Assembly (NCBI GenBank): GCA_016788045.1
Contig: JAEUTG010000004.1
Coordinates: forward strand, 124,001 to 188,000
Origin: Bacteroidales bacterium
GTDB taxonomy: Bacteria > Bacteroidota > Bacteroidia > Bacteroidales > Lentimicrobiaceae
Length of the DNA stretch: 64,000 nucleotides
Direction of reading: 5' to 3'
A model generated the notes under the pieces. The model did not search any database, had not been told where the DNA came from, and saw only the letters and a program-made list of their open reading frames with translations. Shown one piece after another: positions 27,047-35,700 of this stretch (the first letter of the stretch is position 1; each line of letters opens with the position of its first letter). The translations under genes and the position numbers were made by a program.

Positions 27047-27499
27047 CTAATCCCACACATACCTCTCGTCATACTCAATTCCATACTTAGCCAAAAATGC
27101 CAGATACTCTTCTTCAAAAGTTAACTTTCTGTGATGTTCATGCTGTCTCTCGATATATGTCTTTACCACATCAACCTCAGCCGGGTTGACCGAGAATGTC
27201 CCATATCCATCCTGCCAGTAAAAGTTCTTGAGTAAGGGATCTTTTGTTTTTATCCATTTTGAGGAATGGGATTTAACTTCCTCCAGCAATTTTGCCAAAG
27301 CAATATTTTTCGACAACATGCAGAGGATATGAACATGGTTGGAATGCCCCCCGATTTTCAGAGGCTGACATTTCAGGTTTTTGCAAATTCCACCGAGGTA
27401 ACTGTAAAGTTCTTCTTCGGTGGGAGGGTGAATCAGATGCACACGGTGTTTGGTGCTGAAAGTGATGTGGATGTAGTTTTTAACTAAAGATTGCCCCAT
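27047..27499 (-). CDS. IS200-like Y1 (HUH) transposase, RAYT-type
   Basis: 150 residues, complete. The HUH metal site is GGHSNHVHIL near residue 52 and the catalytic tyrosine lies in VVKTYIERQHEHH near residue 117; the C-terminus FLAKYGIEYDERYVWD is characteristic of the Bacteroidota branch of this family. These enzymes cut and join single-stranded DNA at hairpins. The gene is enclosed by a perfect 20-bp inverted repeat: it starts 9 bp inside the right copy (27509-27528) and stops 1 bp inside the left copy (27026-27045). No accessory TnpB or cargo gene is present, as expected for a domesticated REP-associated transposase. Confidence 0.92.
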   Translation of the reverse strand: MGQSLVKNYIHITFSTKHRVHLIHPPTEEELYSYLGGICKNLKCQPLKIGGHSNHVHILCMLSKNIALAKLLEEVKSHSSKWIKTKDPLLKNFYWQDGYGTFSVNPAEVDVVKTYIERQHEHHRKLTFEEEYLAFLAKYGIEYDERYVWD

Positions 27500-27508
27500 A
27501 ATGTTTGG

Positions 27509-27990
27509 TATTTCGCCCTTTCAGGGCTTAGCATTTTTATGTTTTTAACGATGGACTTCGCCCATCGTTGTTATCTTTCGCCCTTTTAGGGCTTACCATT
27601 TTTATGATTTTTAACGATGGACTCCGCCCATCGTTGTTATCTTTTGCCCTTTCAGGGCTTTCAGTCGATCATTTTATACACGATGGACTCCGCCCATCGT
27701 TGTTATCTTTTGCCCTTTCAGGGCTTTCAGTCGATCATTTTATACACGATGGACTTCGCCCATCGTTGATGTCTTTTGCCCTTTCAGGGCTTATTTCGTG
27801 CTTATTTCATAATCGATGGACTTCGCCCATCGTTGTTATCTTTCGCCCTTTCAGGGTTTTCATTTGATCATTTTATGTACAATGGTCTTCGCCCATCGTT
27901 GATGTCTTACGCCCTTTCAGGGCTTATCTTGTGCATATTTTATATTCGATGGACTTGGTCCTTCGGGTATTACTTACGCCCTTTCATGAC
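27509..27990 (-). repeat. Right array: eight hairpin units of 65-67 bp, opposite orientation
   Basis: The core GCCCTTTCAGGGC (minus-strand form of the shared hairpin) starts at 27515, 27580, 27646, 27712, 27778, 27845, 27911 and, truncated, 27978. Each unit has a second hairpin, minus strand ACGATGGGC-GAA-GTCCATCGT or a variant with loop GGA; the 27881 copy has a G-A change in its arm and the 27948 copy is broken. The spacer after the first hairpin is similar in length to that of the left array but differs in sequence. All units point toward the transposase gene, mirroring the left array. Confidence 0.9.
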
Positions 27991-28002
27991 ACATTATTCG
28001 TT

Positions 28003-28092
28003 AAGTCCTGAAAGGACAAAATCTGTTATCACAGCGGCGAAGCCCTGTGATACCGGTTACTAAATCAGGAAGAAGCCCTGAAAGGGCGAAAT
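28003..28092 (+). repeat. Third variant of the hairpin unit
   Basis: A plus-oriented unit with first hairpin GTCCT-GAA-AGGAC (both arms changed together), second hairpin TATCACAG-CGGCGAAGCC-CTGTGATA (28027-28052), and then a standard AGCCCTGAAAGGGCGAAAT (28074-28092). The second hairpin keeps the GGC-GAA-GCC core while its outer arms differ from both arrays. Confidence 0.8.
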
Positions 28093-28110
28093 TTTTCAAC
28101 ACCCTTTATT

Positions 28111-28278
28111 TTAATCTCTGGTTAACTCGCCTCTAAACACCCTCTTCACAGGTTTTTCTTTAATACCTCTAAAATTATCCAATTTTTTCTGATAAATCGC
28201 TTCCAGTGTTTTTGTTTCGGATGAAAGGTTTTCAAGTTTGGCGACGATCGATTGCTGTTCCACTATCGTCGATATATT
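28111..28278 (-). pseudogene. C-terminal fragment of a type I restriction specificity subunit (HsdS)
   Basis: Fifty-five codons and a TAA remain on the minus strand. They include VEQQSIVAKLENLSSETK and LEAIYQKKLDN, the conserved C-terminal coiled coil of HsdS proteins, followed by a diverged version of the usual KKS.LQKAFxGEL ending (VKRVFRGELTRD). There is no start codon and no DNA-binding domain: the upstream side runs straight into a broken repeat at 28281. No hsdM or hsdR is in the window. It is a relic of a lost or rearranged restriction-modification locus. Confidence 0.8.
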
Positions 28279-28280
28279 AT

Positions 28281-28385
28281 ACCCTTCAGGGCTTACTGTT
28301 ATTTGTTTTCTTAACGATGGACTTCGCCCAACGTTCGCATATTTCGCCCTTTCAGGGCTAACCTATTTTGTTTTCTAAACAATCG
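28281..28385 (-). repeat. Scattered right-array-type repeat remnants next to hsdS fragment
   Basis: A truncated core (ACCCTTCAGGGC at 28281), a second-type hairpin with loop GAA (about 28314-28335, one arm mutated) and a perfect 20-bp copy of the transposase-flanking repeat at 28340-28359, then a decayed tail ending about 40 bp before the mnmE stop codon. Confidence 0.75.
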
Positions 28386-28423
28386 GGGAAGTCCATCTGT
28401 ACTATATATGCAGCTTTGTGGTA

Positions 28424-29827
28424 TTACTTTCCGATACAGAACTTCCCGAAAATATTCCCCAACAGCTCATCGGTGGTGACTTCGCCAGTGATGCTGCCCA
28501 GGTGATGGAGCGCCTGGCGGATGTCGATTGCAATCAGATCAGATGGAATGCCATTGGCAAAGCCCTCCTCAATACTGGCGATGCTTTGGGAGGCTCGTGA
28601 AAGGGCTTCGTAATGGCGGAGGCTGTAAACCACCGTCTGGTCAGTGGAATCTCCCTGTCGGGCCGACTTCAGCAGGCGTTCGGTAATCAGGTTGATGTTT
28701 TCGTTGCGCTTGGCCGATACAAAAAGGGTGTCGAGTTCAACAAGTTTCCTGAATGAATGCGGTGCCTCGCCCAGCATATCGGTTTTGTTGGCTACCAGAA
28801 TGATCTGTTTTTCAGGATCGTCGAGCTGATTCCTTATGCTGGCGAGCGCTTCATCGATCTCCTTCTCTGTGGTTGTGTTGATATCGAATACATATAGGAC
28901 CACAGCAGCCTGGTTCATCTTTTCAAAAGTTCGTCCGATGCCAATGTTTTCAACTACATCATCAGAGTGGCGGATTCCGGCCGTATCAATAAACCTGAAA
29001 GTAGTCCCCTGTATGCTGATGGTGTCTTCGATGGCATCGCGGGTAGTACCGGGAATTTCTGAAACAATGGCCCTTTCTTCGTTCAGGAGGGCATTCAGCA
29101 AGGTTGACTTGCCAACATTGGGTGCACCGGCGATGGCCACCGGAATTCCATGTTTCATCACATTGCCCAGTGCAAAACTTGATTTCAGGGATTCAAGCTC
29201 CGATTTTATCTTACCGAGCAGGTCAAACAAGGCATGGCGGTCGGCAAACTCCACATCCTCCTCACTGAAATCAAGTTCGAGTTCAATCAACGAAGCAAAA
29301 TCAATGAGCCGCGCCCTGAGTTCTCCGATTTTCAGTGAGAAACCGCCGCGCATCTGCTGCATGGCCAGACGGTGTGAAGCCACTGAATTGGAGGCAATCA
29401 GATCGGCAACTGCTTCAGCCTGCGACAAGTCAAACTTCCCGTTAAGGAATCCCCTGAGGGTAAATTCACCCGGTTCTGCCAGGCGGGCACCGGCCGACAA
29501 TAAGGCTTCCAGTATGCGCTGTTGGATAAAAACAGAACCGTGACATGAGATTTCAACGATATCCTGACCATTGTATGAGTGGGGATTTTTGAAATACGTA
29601 ATGAGTACCTCGTCAAGCAGTTCACCCATGACCATGAATTTTCCGAAGTAAACCATGCGGGGAACGATGGTTTCAGCCGTAACATCTCTGCTGATCTCAA
29701 CAAACTGTAAGCTGATGTCCGCTGCATCTGGGCCGGAAAGCCTCACAACACCGATTGCCCCTGATCCTGCAGGGGTTGACAGCGCACAGATCGTATCATT
29801 CAGGTTGATAAATGCAGTGTTCATCAT
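28424..29827 (-). CDS. mnmE: tRNA uridine-5-carboxymethylaminomethyl modification GTPase
   Basis: 467 residues, the normal length. The N-terminal formyl-THF-binding domain (about 1-120) has CALSTPAGSGAIGVVRLSG. A helical domain surrounds the G domain, which has the P-loop GAPNVGKSTLLNALL, GTTRD, DTAG and NKTD. The C-terminus is FCIGK, the family hallmark with its catalytic cysteine. With MnmG it modifies the wobble uridine of several tRNAs. It reads alone, divergent from sucD. Confidence 0.97.
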   Translation of the reverse strand: MMNTAFINLNDTICALSTPAGSGAIGVVRLSGPDAADISLQFVEISRDVTAETIVPRMVYFGKFMVMGELLDEVLITYFKNPHSYNGQDIVEISCHGSVFIQQRILEALLSAGARLAEPGEFTLRGFLNGKFDLSQAEAVADLIASNSVASHRLAMQQMRGGFSLKIGELRARLIDFASLIELELDFSEEDVEFADRHALFDLLGKIKSELESLKSSFALGNVMKHGIPVAIAGAPNVGKSTLLNALLNEERAIVSEIPGTTRDAIEDTISIQGTTFRFIDTAGIRHSDDVVENIGIGRTFEKMNQAAVVLYVFDINTTTEKEIDEALASIRNQLDDPEKQIILVANKTDMLGEAPHSFRKLVELDTLFVSAKRNENINLITERLLKSARQGDSTDQTVVYSLRHYEALSRASQSIASIEEGFANGIPSDLIAIDIRQALHHLGSITGEVTTDELLGNIFGKFCIGK

Positions 29828-29900
29828 ATGATTTTTTATTTACCTTTATCGCCATAAAAATCACCGCCTCCTGTCTGATGGGGGATTTCAGGCTTTTTTA

Positions 29901-29933
29901 CAAAATTACCCATTTTCGTCTGTCAAAGTCAAA
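29901..29933 (-). promoter_or_regulatory. Promoter of mnmE
   Basis: Minus strand: TTTG (29930-29933), a 21-bp spacer and TAATTTTG (29901-29908), a good fit to the phylum's -33/-7 consensus, about 75 bp before the mnmE start. Confidence 0.55.
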
Positions 29934-29967
29934 TTATTTAACATAAACACTTACAACTACTTATCTT

Positions 29968-30837
29968 ATGAGTATCCTTGTCAACAAAGAGTCAAAGGTG
30001 ATCGTTCAGGGATTTACCGGCACAGAAGGTACCTTTCATGCAACACAGATGATCGAATACGGCACCAATGTAGTGGGCGGAGTTACCCCCGGGAAAGGCG
30101 GGAAATTTCATCTCGGACAGCCGGTTTTCAATACTGTCGCTGAAGCTGTTCAGGCTAGCGGGGCCAATGTTTCCCTCATCTTTGTACCTCCGGCATTTGC
30201 AGCCGATGCCATAATGGAGGCAGCCGACGCTGGCATTGAAGTGATCGTTTGCATCACCGAAGGTATTCCGGTGAAGGATATGCTGTATGCCAAAGAATAT
30301 CTGAAAGGCCGGAAAAGCCGTTTGATCGGTCCCAACTGCCCGGGTATCATTACGCCTGATGAGGCAAAAATTGGTATTATGCCAGGTTTTATCCACAAAA
30401 AAGGCGTGGTTGGCATCGTCAGCCGCTCCGGCACCCTTACCTATGAAGCGGTTGACCAGCTTACCAAAGCCGGATTGGGCCAGACTACTGCCATTGGCAT
30501 CGGTGGAGACCCCATTATCGGTACCACCACCCGCGATGCCGTGGAGTTGTTTATGGCTGATCCCGAAACCAAAGGCATTGTCATGATCGGTGAAATCGGC
30601 GGTGGTATGGAGGCTGAGGCAGGATACTGGATCAAAGAACACGGGACCAAACCGGTGGTGAGCTTTATCGCTGGTGCAACAGCGCCCAAAGGCCGTACCA
30701 TGGGTCATGCCGGTGCGATTGTCGGCGGTGAAGGCGATACTGCTGAAGCCAAAAAAGCAATTCTGCGCGATTGCGGCGTACATGTGGTAGATTCACCGGC
30801 TGAAATCGGCTCAAAAATGCTTGAACTGCTTAAATAA
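29968..30837 (+). CDS. sucD: Succinyl-CoA ligase (ADP-forming) alpha subunit
   Basis: 289 residues. The CoA-binding Rossmann domain is N-terminal ([13 protein letters not shown]) and the ligase domain has the phosphohistidine near residue 247 in GHAGAIVGG, with IGEIGG and GPNCPG before it. It interconverts succinyl-CoA and succinate in the TCA cycle with SucB/C. The beta-subunit gene sucC is not beside it; it stands alone with its own terminator. Confidence 0.97.
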   Translation: MSILVNKESKVIVQGFTGTEGTFHATQMIEYGTNVVGGVTPGKGGKFHLGQPVFNTVAEAVQASGANVSLIFVPPAFAADAIMEAADAGIEVIVCITEGIPVKDMLYAKEYLKGRKSRLIGPNCPGIITPDEAKIGIMPGFIHKKGVVGIVSRSGTLTYEAVDQLTKAGLGQTTAIGIGGDPIIGTTTRDAVELFMADPETKGIVMIGEIGGGMEAEAGYWIKEHGTKPVVSFIAGATAPKGRTMGHAGAIVGGEGDTAEAKKAILRDCGVHVVDSPAEIGSKMLELLK

Positions 30838-30857
30838 GGTAATCACATTTTAATCGA

Positions 30858-30892
30858 AATGCCCGGACGATTCGACCGGGCATTTTTTTTTT
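30858..30892 (+). terminator. Intrinsic terminator of sucD
   Basis: A perfect 9-bp stem AATGCCCGG/CCGGGCATT (30858-30866, 30876-30884) followed by a run of ten T's (30883-30892), 20 bp after the sucD stop. Confidence 0.95.
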
Positions 30893-30918
30893 GAGATAAG
30901 GAATTCTCATTGAGCAGA

Positions 30919-32376
30919 TTAGCGGCTCTTCTTTTCCGGCAGCACAAACTCATAAGCCCCGATATCCGGCAACTGATCTGCAACCCTGCTATTGCCATCA
31001 AGATCATACTCAAGAGGTACAAAGCTGCTGTTCAGTACATTGAGGTTGCCCTTATTGATCAATGCTGAAATGGTACTGTCTGGCTGGTACAGAGCTGTTT
31101 CAGGGTCCCTGAACCATGGATCCTCGTTTTTGAGGCTCCCTGGAAAAAACTCCTGATTGCTCAGGTCTGTTTCGGTTCTGAGCAGGCAATGTTCGAACTT
31201 ATAATTAAAGGTTCCTTCTGTATACTTGTCAAAGGTCAGTTCTTCAGACTTATCACCGTAAATGGCACAGTTGCCGAAATAGGCATTCTCCAGGGCCCTG
31301 ATCTGCACATGATTGCTGGTGTCAAAGTAATAATTGTTGAGCAGCAGGGCAGAGGTTTTCCTGAACGACTCATTCCAGAAATTGCCGATAGTGCAATGTC
31401 TGAAATCGTAATTTCCCCCGAGTGAAAGGGCTACCGCATACGAACCGCAGTTGCCGAAAACACAATTGGCTGCCTTGATGGACGTTCCCTGGCCGAGCAA
31501 ACCGATACCGGTCATGTTGTAAATCAAAGAGTTGGAAATCAGCAATGTTGGGTTCACAGAGTTTCCGGTGGTATCTGCCTGAATGCCGACTTCTCCGTTA
31601 CGGATAATGGCATGGTTGATAACGTTGTTGATGCTTCCGGCATACAGCCAGATGCGGCCCCACTGTCCGGGTATACTCCTGTAATAATCTTCCAGACGGT
31701 CGCCTTCGAAGATCACCGGATTGCCGGCTGTGCCATTCACTTTCAGAGAGGCATCCCTGTAAATAAGCAGAAAGGCTTTGCTGTGGAGGTGCACCCTGGC
31801 CCCGGCTTCGATGGTGAGCGTGTACAATGAATCAACAGCCAGAAATCCGTAAATAACATGGGGCTTATCGGCTGTAAATACGTAGTCACTGCTGATGATG
31901 CCGTTTCTGTAAAAATGGGCATCCTGTCCCCAGGCAATCAGTTTGACATCCTGCCGGTTGTTGTTGGTGACAAAAACAATGCTGTCGTTCTGTACCAGCG
32001 GTGCATTGGCCTGGTTCGGATCAATGGTCACTTTGACAAAAACGAAAACGCTGTCTTTTCCGGCGATTTCAAGGTCAGTGATGGAGGTCGCCGGGATTCC
32101 GTCGATATTAATTCTGAAAGGAGAGGAATTTCCCCTGGCCAGTTCAACAGAACTGATGATGATCTTATCGTCAGATGGGTTAAAAATTTTAAAAATCTGT
32201 GTAGCAGTGCCTACTGTGGTGAATACCGTGTCGAAAAACACTGTATCTGCGGAAAATCCAAGCTTCAGATCTGGATTGGTATCCACGGGTTCATCTTTCT
32301 TACATGAAGCCGCAACAATAGTCAGGATAAGTAAACAAGTTGTTAGCTTTAACAAAAGGGAGAGTGTTGGCTTCAT
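30919..32376 (-). CDS. Lipoprotein with right-handed beta-helix
   Basis: 485 residues from the ATG at 32376, where a lipoprotein signal peptide begins (LLKLTTCLLILTIVAASCKKDE, lipobox VAASC); the frame is open for 83 more codons upstream, without signal-peptide character. A beta-sandwich follows (about 50-160), then a right-handed parallel beta-helix (about 200-420) with repeated short asparagine-rich turns such as NNVINHAIIRNGEVGI. The end, LPDIGAYEF, is typical of choice-of-anchor beta-helix proteins in this phylum. Probably surface-exposed; ligand unknown. Confidence 0.85.
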   Translation of the reverse strand: MKPTLSLLLKLTTCLLILTIVAASCKKDEPVDTNPDLKLGFSADTVFFDTVFTTVGTATQIFKIFNPSDDKIIISSVELARGNSSPFRINIDGIPATSITDLEIAGKDSVFVFVKVTIDPNQANAPLVQNDSIVFVTNNNRQDVKLIAWGQDAHFYRNGIISSDYVFTADKPHVIYGFLAVDSLYTLTIEAGARVHLHSKAFLLIYRDASLKVNGTAGNPVIFEGDRLEDYYRSIPGQWGRIWLYAGSINNVINHAIIRNGEVGIQADTTGNSVNPTLLISNSLIYNMTGIGLLGQGTSIKAANCVFGNCGSYAVALSLGGNYDFRHCTIGNFWNESFRKTSALLLNNYYFDTSNHVQIRALENAYFGNCAIYGDKSEELTFDKYTEGTFNYKFEHCLLRTETDLSNQEFFPGSLKNEDPWFRDPETALYQPDSTISALINKGNLNVLNSSFVPLEYDLDGNSRVADQLPDIGAYEFVLPEKKSR

Positions 32377-32786
32377 TGTTGATAAACTTGTTGCAAATAT
32401 AGCGATATGCTTGATAATACGCAGGATTGCCTGTTTTATTGCAGTCTTCACGTAAACGATCATGATCTTAAACTGCTGTGAATGGGAGAATAAGCGTAAC
32501 ACAATTTCTTTAAGTAATTTGTAATGAACCACATAATGAATGTCTGAAAAGGACATAAAGCAGAAAATCGCGATGGATGCAGAATGAATCGTGATTCGAG
32601 GTATTTTTTCAGCAATAACCCACAAAATTGTTTGCTTTCCCGTGGTGAAATTTTTAAAGTTTCAATACTTTTAAGCAATTTTCAGAAAGTTCGGTTTGTT
32701 TCCCTTAAATCCGGATTACATTTCGGTTTTTTGTGGATCACAAACGAACAGAACTGCAAACCGAGATCCATTAAACTATAAGCGAC
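32377..32786. other. Divergent intergenic region before the hybrid kinase gene
   Basis: 410 bases between the lipoprotein start and the kinase start. Besides the -7 box at 32394 I see no gene, operator or strong hairpin. Confidence 0.5.
32394..32401 (-). promoter_or_regulatory. Candidate -7 box of the beta-helix lipoprotein gene
   Basis: Minus strand TATATTTG, matching TAnnTTTG, 17 bp before the ATG at 32376. It supports the shorter start. No -33 element was recognised. Confidence 0.5.
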
Positions 32787-35700
32787 ATGGGAATGATTGG
32801 AGGGAAAAAACACCAGAATGGCAAAGAAATTAAGCCTGATAGTGAAAAGCGGACGTTTATAGCTCCCGGCCAGATTGATTTCAGGGCTATTTTCGAAAAT
32901 GCTCCTGATGGACTGGTGCTCATTGATGTGGAAGGTCACTACCTGTTTGTCAGTCCTTCGGCACAGCATATTTTCGGTTACAGCAGTGAGGAAATGATAC
33001 TGTTTTCTTCAGTAGAAAAAATTCACCCCGACGATTTGCAGGAGGTCTCGGTGAGAATGCGGGAACTGATTGCTGACCCTGCAAAATCCTTCACCTGCAG
33101 ATACCGGTACTTATCGGCCAAACAGGAATGGATATGGTTGGAAAGTATGGTTTCCAATATGTTAAACGTTGAAGGTGTAAATGCTATAGTGATCAGGTTC
33201 AGGCAGATTGATGAGCTGGTTGCTGCTGAGCTGGCATTGACCGAGCACGAGAAGAGAATACGGGAGTTGATCAATATTTTTGATGGTCAGGTGTATGCAG
33301 TTGATGCCGGTTTCAGGTTGATCACCGGCAATAAATGCTTTCAGCTCCGCAACAAACAACTTACCGGAAGAGTGATTCAGCGCGGCGAGAACCTGTCTGA
33401 AGCCTTACAGATGAATAAGGAAAGCCAGATTCTCTGGAAGCAATACCTTCAAAGGGTGATGCAGGGTGAGCAATTTGTTGTTGAACAGCCTGCAGATCAA
33501 CAGGATATTAATAAAGTAGAAGAAATTACCTTCAGCCCGATCAGGGATGCGGCCGATGTAATTTACGGAATGGCTGTGTTTCATCAGGACATAACCAGTA
33601 AAAAACGGGCAGAAGAAATTCTCAGAAAAAGCGAAGAGAGGTTCAGGATGCTGCTGGAACTGGCAACAGATGCTTTTTTTCAGGGTGACAATCAGGGTAA
33701 CTTTCTCCTTGTAAACGACAAAGCACTGGAGTTGACTGGCTATTCCAGAGAGGAACTGCTTTCCATGAACATCAGCGACCTCTTCAGAACGGAAGAACTT
33801 ACCGCCAGGCCGCTGGAGTATTCAAAGCTCAATCTCGGTGAAAGTCTCACCAGAGAAAGGAAAATCAAACGCAAAGATCTGACTGAAGTTTTCGTGGAGA
33901 TGCACTCCAAAGCCATGCCTGACGGAACTTACCAGTCGTTTTTCAGGGATATTACCAACAGAAAAAAGGCCGAAGAGGAGCTGAAGACCAAGGAAGAACA
34001 GCTGCTTACACTGCTGAATGCCACAAGCGATATCATCTGTTTCAAAGACAGTGCCGGACGCTGGTTGCAGGCCAATAATGCGGATCTTGAACTTTTTGGC
34101 CTCACGGGTACTGATTATTACCTGAAAAAGGATTCAGAACTGGCACGCTATACCCATGAGATGTTCAGGGAAGCATTTCTCAACTGCGAAAATACCGATG
34201 AACAGGCCTGGCAACAAGGCCGCATGAGCATTGCAGATGAGGTGATTCCTACCATTGATGGTGAAAAACGCACCTATGAGGTCATCAAAACCCCCGTTTT
34301 TAATGAGGATGGCAGCCGGAAAGGTCTGGTAGTTTTCGGAAGGGATATCAGTCAGCGAAAAGCTGCAGAACAGGCATTGAAAGACAGTGAACTGAAATAC
34401 AGGCATATTGTTGAATTTCTACCTGATGGGGTAATTATTCATGCCAATGGCGAAATCCAGTTTGCGAACCCGGCTGCCCTGAAAATCCTGGGCGCTGTGT
34501 CGACCGGTGATTTATCCGGAAAACCTCTGGCTGAACTGTTTCATCCGGAAAACCGGGAAGGAATGATCTCACGAATTCAGCATACCATCGAGTCGGGAAT
34601 TCCTGCAGGTATTGCTGAAGAAAAGTTCCTCAGAATCGATGGTGAAATCATTGATGTTGAAGTTGTTGAGATCCCTGTTAACTATTTGGGAGAAAGGGCA
34701 GGCCTGGAGATCATCCGTGACATCTCAGAGCGAAATAAGGCATTGTCTGCACTCAGAGAGAGTGAAGATAAATTCCGGACATTGGCAGAATCTTCGCCAT
34801 ATGCCATCATGATTTATCAGGATGACAAGTGGGTGTATACCAATGCCGCAGGGGAGAAACTTAGCGGATATTCTGCAGCTGAGCTTTACCAGATGAATTT
34901 CTGGGATATTGCTACCGGTGATTACCGCGAGATGATCCGGCTAAGGGGACAAAGCCGGCAGTCAGGTTTACAGGCTACGCCTAGTTATGAGTTCAGAATT
35001 TCTTCAAAGTCCGGAGAAGAAAAATGGGTCTACCTCAGCGGAAGTTCGCTGCTGTACAAAGGAAAATATGCCGGTATTGTATCGGTGATTGATATCACTG
35101 AGCGAAAGAAAACCGAGGAGGCCATGCACAGAGAGCAGAAAATCCTGCGAACCCTCATCGATAACCTGCCCGATTCAATCTATTTTAAAGACATCAATGG
35201 AAGAAAAATCGTAGCCAACCGGGCCGACCTGAGTCTGATGGGCCTGGAGAAGGAAGCGGAAGCCCTGGGGAAAACCGATGTTGAGATGCTGGGCTATGAA
35301 GCCGGAATTAAAGGTTATACCGATGATCTTCAGGTGATTAACTCCGGAACACCATTGCTTAACAGCGAACATGAAGTCGCTGGTCCGGATGGGCGGATTC
35401 ATTGGATGCTGACTTCAAAAATTCCATTACACGACGAACAGGGAAAAGTAAACGGGTTGGTCGGAATAGGTCATGATATTACGCTCCGCAAAAAAGCTGA
35501 GCAAATACAAAGTGTTTTACTTCAGATTTCCAATGCCGCCAACCTGATCAATGAGTTGTCGGAATTGTTTGAGAAAATACGCCTGCTGCTCGGAACCCTG
35601 TTGGATACAACCAACTTCTACATAGCTTTTTACGATGAAACTACGGATATGTTGTCGATTCCGTACCTGAAAGATGAAAAAGATCAGCTTTCCGAGTGGA

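Larger units (their letters stand above)
26185..28385. mobile_element. REP/RAYT region: Y1 transposase flanked by opposed hairpin-repeat arrays
   Basis: About 2.2 kb made of a plus-oriented array (26185-27045), a compact transposase unit (27026-27528), a minus-oriented array (27509-27990), one plus-oriented variant unit (28003-28092) and remnants around an hsdS fragment (to 28385). All copies share the hairpin GCCCTGAAAGGGC. The arrangement matches REP-associated tyrosine transposases, which act on single-stranded hairpins, but the arrays are much longer than the usual REP pairs. Confidence 0.75.

Noticed and set aside
26185-27990. CRISPR array
   Set aside because: Periodic at 66-68 bp, but the sequence between cores is itself repeated, not unique, and no cas gene is near.
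27568-28063. Plus-strand frames of 99 and 95 codons in the right array
   Set aside because: Same reason: a 22-residue repeat from a 66-bp DNA period, broken where units are broken.
28111-28278. Intact small gene with coiled coil
   Set aside because: The 55 codons match the C-terminal end of HsdS, have no start codon and begin inside a broken repeat, so it is a remnant.
28836-29543. 235-codon plus-strand frame opposite mnmE
   Set aside because: Serine-rich antisense shadow of mnmE.
29992-30783. 263-codon minus-strand frame opposite sucD
   Set aside because: Exact antisense shadow of a highly conserved TCA-cycle gene; histidine- and glycine-rich with no family features.
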